Below are positions 1 through 12,041 of a stretch of DNA of 64,000 nucleotides, piece after piece. How positions within the stretch are numbered: position 1 is the stretch's first letter; every line of letters starts with the position of its first letter. The DNA is from Tragulus kanchil. Its lineage: Eukaryota > Chordata > Mammalia > Artiodactyla > Tragulidae. Location of the stretch: the NCBI GenBank assembly GCA_022376925.1, contig JAIOJX010000004.1, positions 2,480,001-2,544,000 on the forward strand, in the 5' to 3' direction. The translations under genes and the position numbers were made by a program. Below the pieces are notes generated by a model. It was given only the letters and a program-made list of their open reading frames with translations, was not told the DNA's origin and searched no databases.

Positions 1-528
1 AAAGACAGCTGAAAAATAAAACCATTACTCAGAGGCAAAAAAAAAAAAAAGTGCCTTCTTAAAAGTGGCTTAAACAAGGAGAACACATGTTGTCTTGCAC
101 AACTAGAGAGAGGTCCCAGGTACAGGGCTAGTTGACTCAGAAGCTCAGTAATGCTGTTGGGAGTCCAGATTCTTCGCTTCACCATCCTTGTTGAGGTTCT
201 TTGCATTGCTCCTCTCCACCATCCTAGGTGTGACTCTTCAGGTTTACAAGAGGCTGCTGTGGTGCCGGGCATCACATCCTCCCACAGTCACACTGAAAAA
301 CAGGAAAGAAATTTCCCTTGTGTCTCTTTCAAACAGACAAATCTTCCCCGAAGTCCTGAGTAGGCTTCTCTGCAGGTTCTGCTGGCAGAACAATGGACTA
401 GGCCCAAGCCCTTTGATGCAAAAACAGTTGGTATCTGTTTTAGCGTTTCAGCCTTGATACTGGGAGGCAGGTACCCTGCTGGCAAAGACAACAGAGCAGA
501 CAGGAGTGGCCTCTGGGTAAGTGAATCA
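1..528. other. Intergenic sequence, nothing recognised
   Basis: No exon, RNA gene or named repeat can be supported here. An AATAAA at 15-20 is followed by a genomic run of 14 A at 37-50. That looks more like the tail of an old retroposed element than a gene's poly(A) site, because the A run is encoded in the genome. The upstream neighbour in the conserved mammalian order would be ABLIM3, but I see none of its coding sequence. Confidence 0.6.
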
Positions 529-2699
529 CAGGGTTTTGACCACAGTCACTGTCCCTTCCCCTAAGAGAATCACATTCTGTGTTGCCTAAAAGCTTTTTGT
601 GACTTTTCATATGTCACAAAAACTAATGTGACATAACTAAAAAGCGTTAGACTTACTTTACTTCATCCATTCTAAAATATAAAAATATAAACCTTTTTCA
701 CATCTTGACATCTATGATGATGAGATGTGGCTTTAAAGGGAGCTCCTTTCCTGATCTCTCATAATATGATTCTTCTAAGTATCACCCCCACCACAGCTCC
801 TTGAAACAGGTGGCTAAAATGTGTAAAAGGAAACTCAAGAATGTTTCCTTGCTCCCTGGACACACACACACACTCAGAAAATACTTTTTATTACTTACTG
901 AGCATTGGCTGTGAGGCAGGAGCACTGAGGATACAACTGTGTACAAGCCAGGTGTGGCTCTCAAGCGTAGCTCTAGTCTTGAAAAGGAAACTGACTGTAA
1001 ACAAGCAAACAGAAAAGAGATGGCACACAGTTAACTGCCACAGAGACACAAACAGGGCACCAGAAAACAGAAGCAGAAAGGAATTCACTTCATGCTCTGA
1101 CTGAAGGATGACAACAGACTACTTGAGGGAAAAGCGGGGATGGGAGCATTCTAGGCACAGAGAGCAGTACATGCAAAGGCACTGAGGTGAGCAAGAGCTT
1201 GATGTATCTAGGACTAAAGCACACTGGAGAGAAGCACAGGAAGGGGAGCTGGGGGGGCAGGCAGAGACCAGAACGTGCAGAAGAAATGGAAGGACACCTC
1301 GCATTCATGCAGGCTTCATGGCGACTGTCTGGCTTGCCCTGTGGCTGTTAGCTACTGGAATCAGGCAGAACCACACCAAGTCTAGCTACTGAAAGTGTGG
1401 TCCCCAACCAGCAGCACTGGAGTCACCAGGGAGCTTGTGACACATGCTGAATCTCAGGCTCCACTCCCAATCTACTCAACCTGAACCCATATTTTAATAA
1501 GAATCCCGGGCGATTCACACACATGGTGAAGTTTGAGAAGTGCTGCTTTAAACCATCTTTCTTTTGGACAGACACAGCAACATTTTGTGTCTGACTTTCT
1601 AAAAGGGACTTTCATATCAGGGTTTTGACCACAGTCACTGTCCCTTCCCCTAAGAGAATCACATTCTGTGTTGCCTAAAAGCTTTTTGTGACTTTTCATA
1701 TGTCACAAAAACTAATGTGACATAACTAAAAAGCGTTAGACTTACTTTACTTCATCCATTCTAAAATATAAAAATATAAACCTTTTTCACATCTTGACAT
1801 CTATGATGATGAGATGTGGCTTTAAAGGGAGCTCCTTTCCTGATCTCTCATAATATGATTCTTCTAAGTATCACCCCCACCACAGCTCCTTGAAACAGGT
1901 GGCTAAAATGTGTAAAAGGAAACTCAAGAATGTTTCCTTGCTCCCTGGACACACACACACACTCAGAAAATACTTTTTATTACTTACTGAGCATTGGCTG
2001 TGAGGCAGGAGCACTGAGGATACAACTGTGTACAAGCCAGGTGTGGCTCTCAAGCGTAGCTCTAGTCTTGAAAAGGAAACTGACTGTAAACAAGCAAACA
2101 GAAAAGAGATGGCACACAGTTAACTGCCACAGAGACACAAACAGGGCACCAGAAAACAGAAGCAGAAAGGAATTCACTTCATGCTCTGACTGAAGGATGA
2201 CAACAGACTACTTGAGGGAAAAGCGGGGATGGGAGCATTCTAGGCACAGAGAGCAGTACATGCAAAGGCACTGAGGTGAGCAAGAGCTTGATGTATCTAG
2301 GACTAAAGCACACTGGAGAGAAGCACAGGAAGGGGAGCTGGGGGGGCAGGCAGAGACCAGAACGTGCAGAAGAAATGGAAGGACACCTCGCATTCATGCA
2401 GGCTTCATGGCGACTGTCTGGCTTGCCCTGTGGCTGTTAGCTACTGGAATCAGGCAGAACCACACCAAGTCTAGCTACTGAAAGTGTGGTCCCCAACCAG
2501 CAGCACTGTAGTCACCAGGGAGCTTGTGACACATGCTGAATCTCAGGCTCCACTCCCAATCTACTCAACCTGAACCCATATTTTAATAAGAATCCCGGGC
2601 GATTCACACACATGGTGAAGTTTGAGAAGTGCTGCTTTAAACCATCTTTCTTTTTTGGACAGACACAGCAACATTTTGTGTCTGACTTTCTAAAAGGGA
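529..2699. repeat. Tandem near-identical duplication D1 (529-1608 / 1618-2699)
   Basis: The block starting cagggttttgacc at 529 restarts at 1618, an offset of 1089 bases. The two copies match except for one G/T substitution (cactggagtc versus cactgtagtc) and a T-run that is two bases longer in copy 2. Nine unmatched bases (ctttcatat, 1609-1617) separate the copies. Copy 2 continues into unique sequence at 2700. Most likely an unmerged contig overlap; a true tandem duplication is the alternative. Confidence 0.95.
1390..1547. mobile_element. MER20-like DNA-transposon relic (second copy at about 2479-2636)
   Basis: The pattern 'gtgtggtcccc..ccagcagcac..', then 'gctgaatctcaggc', and finally 'gtttgagaagtgctg' is the layout of MER20-type nonautonomous hAT elements shared by placental mammals. 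It sits inside duplication D1 and therefore occurs twice. The family name is from memory of the consensus and was not searched. Confidence 0.6.
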
Positions 2700-4190
2700 G
2701 CATTTTCACTGTGCACATGACTTCTCTGAACACTGGAGGGCAACCTTACATTAATAAAGCAGAACACAATCTGGGGGCCACAGAAATCACAGAAGGTTAG
2801 ACCTCAGAGATGAGGCAGGGCTGCATTTTGCAGCCACAGAAACAGGTTCGCTGAGCATTTGACCAGAACAGGCCAAGCAGCCAGCTCTTCTGCACCCGGA
2901 GCTGCTCGTCCTCATGAGGCACCTGGTACGAAAACAAGGGGACCAGCTGTGGACAATGTCAGCAGCTGCAGCTGGCCACTGAACAGAGCCAAATGTGGAG
3001 AGGAAGGGCTTGAAATCAAGAGCAAGAAAGCACTGCTAAAATTCCCAGCAATTATGAGTTGAGTTTTCAGAGTTATACCAACTCTCTTAATACCCCATGT
3101 GTAATTAAATTTTAAATACTTCCGCATCAGACTTCAAGTTGCTAAAAGTCTTGATCATCCCGTGATAAACATCTGCTTTTACATACAGAACTGTGAGCCA
3201 CTGCCAAGCTATCCAGAACCCTAGAGCAAGACGAAACAAATAAACCCCAGAAGCCGTGACAATTAGGGCTGGCCTCCCACTATCACCCAGAAACAAATAA
3301 ACCCCAGAAGCCGTGACAATTAGGGCTGGCCTCCCACTATCACCCAGTGTCCACATGCCTCTTCCCCTGGCCTCCCGCGTGACTGGCACAGGGGCACAGG
3401 CAGAAAAACCAAAGGCCTAAGTCACGCCCATGGTTAGTCCTTGAGGCAAATGAGGGCCAAAGGTACAGATGAATCAGGTCAAAAAAGAAAGGTGACATCT
3501 CTGCCCATGACCAAAAGTGCTTCCTCCTTGCGGGAAACAGCACTGGTGTTCCCCAGTTTCAGTCACTGAGACACCACCTCCACAATTTTTATTAATATTT
3601 ATTTAATGCTATTTATGAGACTTTTCTTTGAGCTGATTCATTCCTGGTTTTTTCTGTTTATCAGCATCAAATAAGGACCAATTTTATGCTTTTAATACAA
3701 ATTCAAATTCATAACCCTTCAGATATATTGGCTTGAGTCACACATAAACTCACCTTACATATTCACCACTAGCCTGAATTCCACACTTTAGGAAATATTG
3801 TTCCCTGTGACAGAAGTGAGAGTGGAAGCAAGATGTGTATTCCCTCCTGATGACTGGTCTTCAGAAAACCAAAGAAAAAAAATCTGAAGATGCTCCAGGG
3901 AAAAGGACACACAAGTACTTAGACAATCAACCATGGCCTGGTTAACTCTACCCCACCTCAGGGAGCCAAAACACTCATATTCCACCAACCTGGTTCCAGG
4001 ACATCATGTCTAAGGACTTCCTGTTTGCTAAAGTTTTCACTGAGACACCATCCCTCTCCCCGTTGCTCTGGGTTGTGAAGACTTGCCAACGTGGGCACCA
4101 CCATTAGCTATAGCAGAAACATGAGAGCACCATGGCTAGACTCAGCCTCCCTGAGGACAAACCTCAGCCTTGCCATTTACTTGGGAGGGT
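2700..4190. other. Intergenic sequence without genes
   Basis: No credible coding sequence is seen. The stretch contains a 57-bp minisatellite duplication at 3233-3346 and otherwise ordinary noncoding DNA. Short open frames here show no recognisable motif or splice context. Confidence 0.6.
3233..3346. repeat. 57-bp unit repeated twice in tandem
   Basis: The unit beginning gaaacaaataaacccc at 3233 is repeated exactly from 3290, with a 57-base period and no visible differences. It is much shorter than the ~1.1 kb duplications elsewhere and looks like a local slippage or small tandem duplication. Confidence 0.9.
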
Positions 4191-4593
4191 TACGGCTAAT
4201 GTGTACCACCCCCCAAGATTTGTATGTTGAAGCCCTAACTACCAGTTCCCTAGAATATGGCTATATTTATTTGAGATAGGGCCTTTAAAGAGGTAGTAAG
4301 TCAAAATGAGGCCATGAGGATGGATCCTATTCCAATTTGACTGGTATCCTTACAAGAAGAGATTAGGACATAAGGAGAGACGCCAGGAAAGTTAGGTGCA
4401 CAGAGGAAAGACCGTGGAGTGAGGCAGCAGGAGGGTCACCATCTACAAGCCAAGGAGAGAAGCCTCCGAGGAAAGCAACTCAACACCTGGCTTAGGGACT
4501 TCCAGCCTCAAGAACCAGAAGGAAATAAGTTTCCACTGTTTAAGCCACCCAGTTTGTCATATTTTGTTACAACAGCCCTGGCAAACTAATACA
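4191..4593 (+). mobile_element. MLT1-type MaLR solo LTR
   Basis: Landmarks in order: 'ccccccaagatttgtatgttgaag', 'gatagggcctttaaagaggt', 'aatgaggccatgagg', 'ccatctacaagccaaggagag', 'gacttccagcctc', 'taagccacccagt' and the terminal 'aactaataca'. This is the layout of MLT1 (ERVL-MaLR) long terminal repeats. No internal region is seen, so it is a solo LTR. The opposite-strand relative is at 16499-16891. Confidence 0.8.
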
Positions 4594-5716
4594 CCACATG
4601 CAATGAGACTTGCAAAACAGGTGCAACAGACTTATTTCATTAGATGGTAAAGACTGAATAATATGCTTCAGGCATAGCACCTGCCTGCGGGGCAGGGGTG
4701 GGGGTGGGTTGCTCAGCACCTCTTTAGCTCTAAAGATTCTTAGCTCTAAAGATCAGGTGCTTTACGACCAATGCCCCCTCTGGGGTGGAGCTGGAGCTAG
4801 AACTACAGGAAGAGAGGCCAGCCATTCTCACCTGAATTCCCACCAGCAGGAAGCGTATACAGGCCTGGAGCCTTGAGGCCTTCTTTGCCACAGACTGAGA
4901 CACCACCTGAAGATGAAGACTAAACAGAGGAGGGTAGAGTCAGGAGATGGAAAGAAAATTGCAACCACTTTGTGTTCCTGAATCTGAGCTTGTCTTAAAT
5001 CTACCTTCACCTTTCAAATCCCCAGTTATCTTCTAAGCTAGTAAATTCCTTTTTGGTTTTAGGTGGTTTGAGTATGTGATTATGGAACTTGCCACCAAAG
5101 GAGTTGTGACAAACACACTGACTCCCAGAGGGAATTAAAAGTATCAGCTGTGCTATGTGAGGGAAATCACATGATGCCAGTTTAGTCGTGCAGGTATCTG
5201 CCTCTGCAAGAGCAAGCCATGGGTCCTGTGATTCACTAGGGAAGTATGTGTGAAGGGATCAAAACGTGCCTCAGTCAGCCATGAACAGTGCTTGTAGGGC
5301 CAGGACCAAAGGCCTCTTGCTCCTAAAGCCCTCCTGTGCATAAATGCTGTACTGTCACCAAAAGAAATATGCCTAAAACACAGGGTTGCACCCACCTAGA
5401 TCAGGAGAAAGAAATTTGTCCTTCTGACCAAGTAACAGCACTATTTAATTTTTAAAAGTATATATAACAACAAATTGCCACCCCTTCTCAGACTCCGTGG
5501 GTAACAACAACTGGAAACACCAGAGTCCTCCTATCCAAGGGTATCAGGTGTTCCCACAGGGAAGGAGGAAGCTGGCAGAATCTACCACATTTCCAATGGT
5601 CTTGCTTACACAAAGCTCCCTGCAGGGGGCAGCCTGGACGTATGGCTGAGATTTCAGCGTTCCTTAATATTTCCATAAGCATCTGACAATGTCTCTAGAG
5701 GAAATGCACATGGATT

Positions 5717-5905
5717 ACAACAACTTACACTTTTACACTAAGCACTTCACAAGATTTCACTTAATCCTCTGGGTACTACTTTCATCCTCATTTTACAGAG
5801 GAAGAAATTGAGCCCTTGATAGGCAGTTCATTCAAGGTTTCACAGCAGTATGTCGCAGAAGTCTAGAGCCCTGATGCTTCTGATTCTGCCTCTAAGATCT
5901 TTTGT
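5717..5905. mobile_element. MIR-type SINE relic
   Basis: The series 'cacttcacaagatttcacttaatcctc', 'cctcattttacagaggaagaaattgag' and 'ggtttcacagcagta' is the MIR core with its characteristic 'bands of fully wild-card' spacing. It is strongly diverged, as expected of an ancient mammalian SINE. Confidence 0.7.
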
Positions 5906-7179
5906 GATTCCAAGCAAGCATTCTTCCCCTCTCTTGGCTTCAGTCTTCATCAGACAAACAAAGGAACCAGACTGGCTAATGTCTCAGGCTCCTCTCAGCT
6001 CTTTCATGTTCTTCTAGTTCCAAGTCGAAGAAACTCACTTTGCACCCTGCACCTGGGCATCAGCCTACATCCTAGAGATGAGGAGAGGGCATGCAGTGCA
6101 GCCTTTCAAAAGAGAGTTAGTCCCTGCTTCGGGGTTAAAGGATGGGCATCACCTTGGCCCCCAGAGAAGCCCCCAGCTGGATAGACCCTCTAGAAGTTTT
6201 CCCCAAGGTTTCAAAGGGGTAGCCTATATGCCAGTTTAAGCCCACAGGGGTATTTTAGTTGGCCCTTGAAATATTTTAAAACACTTGGACTTAGTTACTA
6301 ATATTTATTTTTTTTAGTTACCAATATTTTAAAATCAAAAGCTGAAATCTGGATTCCTGGGTTTCCTGAAAAGTCTGCTGGCCACTCCAGGCCCATGTTC
6401 CCCTGACCACACTGCTCTGAGTTGCTGGCTCCTGGCTTTTGAGAGAACAGGAAGTTCTCTGTTTCTCCAGGTGGACCGCTCAAACGACATGCACAGCCTC
6501 CCTGACTGGTCCTGTAGACACTTCCACCTGTGAGCCTCACTTAAGGAGCCAAGGATGCTCTTCTCCTGAGGAAGTACCCAGCGGGTGGGGATGTGCAGCA
6601 CTGGGGCACAAGGACCAAAGCTCCTTTTTCTGCAGGCACAACAGCACTCTGGGCTCTGTGAGTGTCGAAGCTGAACCTGCGACCTGGGTGCAGGCAGGAG
6701 CCTGGTGGCTTGGAACCAAAACCTGAAAGCACAACAAAAAGAGAGTTTTCATCTAGCCTTGAAACTCTCCTTCCAAGCAACTGCCACTCGGATCTGTATC
6801 TGCTTTCCAGGGCCCAGGGTGGACCAGCAGCCATGTGTCATTCCCCTGGACAGGGGCTATAATGGTAACATTGTGCTGAGTGGAACAAGAGAGGTTTTCA
6901 TCCAGCAACCAGCCCTGGGCAGACACTCGAGCAAAGGCTCTGGGGCTCACCCTGCACAAAGAAGCTTGGGAGTGGGGTCCTGGGCCAAGGAGAAGCCCCA
7001 CGGTTGGGCTGCATGCCCGCAGCAGCAGCCAGTGGGAAGGGAAGCAGAGAACCACTGCTTCCAGAACACATCACTGCAATCTTATCTTCCTCTGCAAATA
7101 TATAAGCAAATAAATAATCTCAGAGGGTAATGAAGTAGATCACCCCAAGACATCTGCATTAACAGAAATCTCGTGAGTC

Positions 7180-7435
7180 CTCAAGCATTTATTCACTAAC
7201 TCGCCCCACAATACTTGCTATGATTTACTAGATTCCAGGCACTGTGCTAGGCCATAGGAATCTAGCAACAAGGAAGACACAGCACCCATTCTCACAGTGC
7301 TTGCAATCTAGGGGGCCAGGAAGAGGCAAAGAGAGAAATAAGTAGGAAATTTAACACTGATGAGCCAATTGAAGAACTGAGAGTAACACAGTAACAGAGT
7401 TAATTCAAGAACCCAGATCTGAACCCCTTACTCTT
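7180..7435. mobile_element. Ancient interspersed repeat relic (family uncertain)
   Basis: The words 'ccaggcactgtgctaggcc', 'acccattctcacagtgcttgcaatctag' and 'gaggcaaagagagaaataag' match a common ancient mammalian repeat theme. A similar theme is in 890-1300 inside D1. I cannot assign the family with confidence. Confidence 0.45.
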
Positions 7436-9084
7436 CCCAGGGTCTCCTGATATCCCTACTCTGTGAAATGGCAGGTTGCAGCTTAGAGACAAAAGCACCC
7501 TAAATACTATAAAAAGGAACCTGAACTCTGCACAGATAGCAAATACTTTAAGGGGGAATCTGACTGGAACCATGGAATAGTCACTGTGGCAACCATGATG
7601 GAAGCAGACCTGGAGGCAAAGTGACAGGTTAGAAGGCTAAAGTATGTTTCTCTCGCTGGGACAAAGAACATTTCACCTCTATTATTTTCTTTCCCTGGGC
7701 TTCCCAATTCTACCTGATAAGCTTAGAATGAGAATGGGGAGTATCATTTGTTTTCACAAGACTAGGAGCATGTGGGAGCTGAAAGCTTTTTTCCTGGAAT
7801 TGTTCACTGGGACCAAATTTGATATCTTTTTACAGAGCTGGAACTCGCCACACAGACTTCTTTAGACAAGCACCAGGCAAACCTGGAAAACTTACTACAG
7901 CAGTAAGAAAAGGGAAGGTATGAGGCAGATCCTAAAAATCCCTCCCAGAGAATTGCCTTCACACAAGTAAGTGGGACAGGGAAGAGAAAATCAGGCATAG
8001 CCATCCACAACCTCCATCCCCATTCCAGTACTGCCCACCCGATACCCTATCATCTAGCCAAGCCAAACTGCTTTGCCGACACATCCTGCCATTTTCTATC
8101 TCTCTGACTTTGCTCTGTTTTCTCTGCCTGTAATGTTATCTCCTCACTGCAGGCTCACCCAAGTGTCTGTCATTCATTACTATCTTCATGATCAGTAAGA
8201 AATTCTTGCCGTGTCTTACTGAATTCCAGGAGCACTTTATATCTCCTTGTCACATAATAATTTTTAGTTCAATGATTTTGCACATATTTATCTTCTCTAC
8301 TAGACTGGAAACTCATAAAGGATGGAGATCATTTCTACTTAGCATTAGCTCTCCCAACAGAAACTGGCACAGAATCCAACCAATATTCCTAAGTAAACTA
8401 ATGAAAAAGGGGGCTAGACTTTAATGTTAATTATGGGCCTATGTAAAGGAAAAGTACAGAAAAAAATAAAGTTATTCCTTGAGCCAAATCCACATAGCCT
8501 CCTCCATCCTTTTCATTCAGTTCCCTAAGAGCAACCAAGCTGTAGTCAATTTAGTCAACAGTGCCACCTAGTGGAGACTGTGGGTAATTATTAAACCAGA
8601 ACCACAAACTTCATAGCTACTTCTTTTTTGTCAATCCTTAGGAAAACTGTGCACACTGTCTTCCCCTTTTTTCATCTTTCCTAGACCACATATCCCATTT
8701 TACATATTTCCTACATCAGTTAATTTCATTCCATAGGTGCATATATTCCTTTAGCTTTTTTTATTTTTCTTTCCAAATCTTTGGTAAATCTCCACAGTCT
8801 GAAAGTTTCTTAAAGTTTATAAAAGTTCTAAGCCTTCCATCTGTTCCTGCAATAGCTGCATTTTATACATTTAAAAAATATATACTTCAAATGAAATATT
8901 ATTTTTAAAGTATTAATGAGCTAGACTGGAAACGACTACAATTTATAGCCTTGTTTCCAAGTGTTTCAAACAGTGAACTTTTAGAAGTTAATTCACTTAT
9001 AAATTGTTGGTTGTCTGCTTTAGAATTTAAACTGACCTTTTCAAACTGGAAAAGTGGGCAGGAACAAAGAGGAACTTGGAAAAA

Positions 9085-9325
9085 AATAATGGCTCACATT
9101 TTCATAGCTATTTATGGTTTACAAAGTGGGTTTGTAACATCATTTCATTTGCCCTCCCAAAAACCTTGTGAGGTCAGTATCCATTTTCCCATAACACAGA
9201 TATGGGAAAGCAAGCAAACCTCACAGGCTTCATGTTGCACACTTGGTAAGTAAGTAGCCTAGCAAGAGCTCACACATGAGTTTTCAGACTCCAATCCCAC
9301 TGTCTTTTCACTACACTGTATTTCC
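9085..9325. mobile_element. MIR-type SINE relic
   Basis: 'ggctcacattttcatagctatttatggtttacaaagtg', 'cattttcccataacacagatatggg' and 'ttggtaagtaagtagcc' follow the MIR consensus order. Diverged, with no function suggested. Confidence 0.65.
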
Positions 9326-10185
9326 TCTGGGCTCATACACAGACATAGTAAATTAACTACTGAGGCAATTTGGCGGAGTCAGGACTAACTAATTCCAACC
9401 TGCCTATCAAAGCAATAGATAAAATATTCCCAGTTCAGGAAAACGCAGGATGCTCTTTCCCAGGTACCTCCTTGTACCTTTGCACAAGATGGTCGCAATA
9501 CTAAAATGTTCTATGTAAAGGAGTGGCCTAGCCAAAACTTCAAACTGTGACTTGGCCTACCTTGGAGAGGAGGAGTGTTTAGAAGGAAAATCAGGCCTGG
9601 ACTTCACTTCATAAAGGGTCTTAAATTTAGACATTTCATATTGTTCATAATCGGTCTAGACTACTTTCACAGAGGCACACTAATAGGATGGACGATGAGG
9701 ACATTCTTCACACAACTCTAAACTTAAATCCCATTCTGAACCACACTGGCCAGAGCAATATGTTTTCTATGTCCTGTAATTATTTGAGGAAGAGCACACT
9801 TAACATTGCCTTGCATTTGTATGCTAACAAAGTGTTCACCTCCACAAGTTTTACCGTCCATGTTGGCATTCTTCACGTTTCAAAGCACAGGGAACCTCAA
9901 GAGTTGAATGTGTCCCAAGCCACTGCCCACCTTTTAGCAATTCTCCTTTTCCTAAGTGGTCTTATTTTTTAAAGATCTTTATTATTTCACTCTTCTTTTA
10001 CACCATTACTGGCGTAGCGTCTGGTCCACTGTCTGTTTCTAGAAGGTGTTCAGGAAAGACCTATTTAACGGAGAAGATAAACCCAAAGCCAGAAAATGGG
10101 TGGCAGCGGCGGGGAAACAGATTGTGACTCTGTTATTGTAAACAGGTTCTAACAGTCTGGACATATGAAAATGAGCCCGGCTTGG

Positions 10186-10614
10186 AACTGCGGTAGTAAG
10201 CCCTCAAGCAGAGCGCAACAACGTCTCGGTCTGGGCAGGGGTGGGACGCCGTGAACACGGGTATGAGAGAAAATGTGTGAACCGGTATGTGGGTCCTCTA
10301 TCCCCTCACAGAGAGGCGTGAGGACTTGCGAAAAGCAGGGCGTGGAAAGGGTGTGTGGGGATGAGGGACACCCGCGCGGCCCAGGGGGCCAGGCGGCTCC
10401 GGAATAGGGCTCTGAGTCTATTCCGGGAGCGAAGTACAGGGGCGGGCGCGGGCGGGCGCGGGCGGGCGGGGGCGCCGGGCGAGCATCCTGTTAGGGGGAG
10501 GGGACGAGCGGAGGACGCTCCCGTGGGGCCAGGCCGGACTGGAGAGCACCGCGCGCCCGCAGCTGCCAGCCGCGCCGGAGGCACCGCGCCCTGCTCCGCG
10601 CCATCGCCGGCGCC
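10186..10614 (+). promoter_or_regulatory. AFAP1L1: AFAP1L1 CpG-island promoter and 5' UTR region (copy 1)
   Basis: CpG density rises sharply here compared with the AT-richer flanks. A GGGCGGGCGC-type tract at 10439-10472 offers several GC-box (Sp1-like) sites and closely spaced G runs. No TATA box is obvious, which fits a dispersed CpG-island promoter. The transcription start cannot be fixed from sequence; the 5' UTR ends at the ATG at 10615, whose context gccATGg is favourable. The extent of the island is an estimate by eye. Confidence 0.75.
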
Positions 10615-10630
10615 ATGGACCGAGGCCGGG
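10615..10630 (+). CDS. AFAP1L1: AFAP1L1 coding exon 1 (copy 1)
   Basis: This tiny first coding exon encodes Met-Asp-Arg-Gly-Arg plus one base, then hits a consensus donor (GTAAGA) at 10631. The split codon G|TG joins exon 2 to give [14 protein letters not shown], matching the known AFAP1L1 N-terminus (MDRG followed by VLEQLL). The start has a strong Kozak context inside the CpG island. AFAP1L1 is a cytoplasmic adaptor of the AFAP family that binds actin filaments and has been linked to podosomes and invadopodia. An identical exon lies at 11681 in the second copy of D2. If D2 is an assembly artefact, there is only one real exon. Confidence 0.88.
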
Positions 10631-11251
10631 GTAAGAAACACGGCGCCCACACTGTTGCTTTGCAGGGTAGGAAGGAGAGAACCGCGCGATCTAGAAGCCA
10701 GAGAGGAGGAGGGAAAGAGCAACGGTTGGGCCGGGCAAGGAGTGTGCGCGGGGAGAAGGAAGGGAGAAGGGTGGGAGAAGGGTATAAGACCCAGCGCTGT
10801 GTGAACAGGTGCCTCCTGTGCCTGGGCTGCTAGCGGTCTGTTAGGGGCTCATGTTCAGACTTGCGTCGCCTTCTGGGCGTGAAACCAGCGTTTTCATACA
10901 CTCAGAGTCTTAACTTCATAAAAGAATCTCCCACAAGATTCCTGAGAAAGGCAAACTCCTCTCTCTCCATCCCACCCCGCTCCACCACGGGTAAAACAGG
11001 GTTAACAAGTTACACTCTAGACAACAACTGGACATGTGAAGCCCCTTCTGTTCGCACGCCTGCGGAGAAGCCCCAGGAGAGGGAGGTGCGCGCAGCTACC
11101 CAGTCGGGGAGGAAGAGCTGTAGGAGTGGGGCGGGGGACGGGGGGCGGAGCGCATGGGTGTTCAGCCTTGGCTCTGTGCCTGACAGGCTGTGTGACCTCA
11201 GCCCCCCAAGTCAGAGTGTTGTAAACATTAATGAAAATGAGCCCGGCTTGG

Positions 11252-11680
11252 AACTGCGGTAGTAAGCCCTCAAGCAGAGCGCAACAACGTCTCGGTCTGG
11301 GCAGGGGTGGGACGCCGTGAACACGGGTATGAGAGAAAATGTGTGAACCGGTATGTGGGTCCTCTATCCCCTCACAGAGAGGCGTGAGGACTTGCGAAAA
11401 GCAGGGCGTGGAAAGGGTGTGTGGGGATGAGGGACACCCGCGCGGCCCAGGGGGCCAGGCGGCTCCGGAATAGGGCTCTGAGTCTATTCCGGGAGCGAAG
11501 TACAGGGGCGGGCGCGGGCGGGCGCGGGCGGGCGGGGGCGCCGGGCGAGCATCCTGTTAGGGGGAGGGGACGAGCGGAGGACGCTCCCGTGGGGCCAGGC
11601 CGGACTGGAGAGCACCGCGCGCCCGCAGCTGCCAGCCGCTCCGGAGGCACCGCGCCCTGCTCCGCGCCATCGCCGGCGCC
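11252..11680 (+). promoter_or_regulatory. AFAP1L1: AFAP1L1 CpG-island promoter (copy 2)
   Basis: Same sequence as 10186-10614, displaced by 1066 bases, including the G-rich tract at 11505-11538. The only difference I see is one G/T substitution at about 11640. Real duplication would give tandem promoters; the likelier reading is that this is the same locus shown twice. Confidence 0.7.
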
Positions 11681-11696
11681 ATGGACCGAGGCCGGG
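11681..11696 (+). CDS. AFAP1L1: AFAP1L1 coding exon 1 (copy 2)
   Basis: Same 16 coding bases and GTAAGA donor as copy 1. It is the copy physically closest to exon 2, with intron 1 then running to 53074. Either copy would splice in the same phase, so protein output would not change if both existed. Confidence 0.8.
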
Positions 11697-12041
11697 GTAA
11701 GAAACACGGCGCCCACACTGTTGCTTTGCAGGGTAGGAAGGAGAGAACCGCGCGATCTAGAAGCCAGAGAGGAGGAGGGAAAGAGCAACGGTTGGGCCGG
11801 GCAAGGAGTGTGCGCGGGGAGAAGGAAGGGAGAAGGGTGGGAGAAGGGTATAAGACCCAGCGCTGTGTGAACAGGTGCCTCCTGTGCCTGGGCTGCTAGC
11901 GGTCTGTTAGGGGCTCATGTTCAGACTTGCGTCGCCTTCTGGGCGTGAAACCAGCGTTTTCATACACTCAGAGTCTTAACTTCATAAAAGAATCTCCCAC
12001 AAGATTCCTGAGAAAGGCAAACTCCTCTCTCTCCATCCCAC

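Larger units (their letters stand above)
4594..10164. other. Intergenic DNA upstream of AFAP1L1, with scattered old repeats
   Basis: About 5.6 kb with no supportable gene. It contains MIR-like relics (listed separately), a 16-bp period repeat of ttagctctaaagat at 4724 and 4740, and AT-rich stretches around 8700-8950. Open frames of up to 141 codons near 6400-7130 overlap one another on both strands and show no family motif. Confidence 0.6.

Noticed and set aside
1..60. AATAAA followed by an A run, as a possible 3' end of the upstream gene ABLIM3
   Set aside because: The A run is encoded in the genome, and no coding sequence or 3' UTR that I recognise precedes it in the window.
10355..10804. 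149-codon open frame over the CpG island (again at 11421-11870)
   Set aside because: GC-rich DNA lacks stop codons, and the opposite strand is equally open. The real start codon, in another frame, is at 10615.
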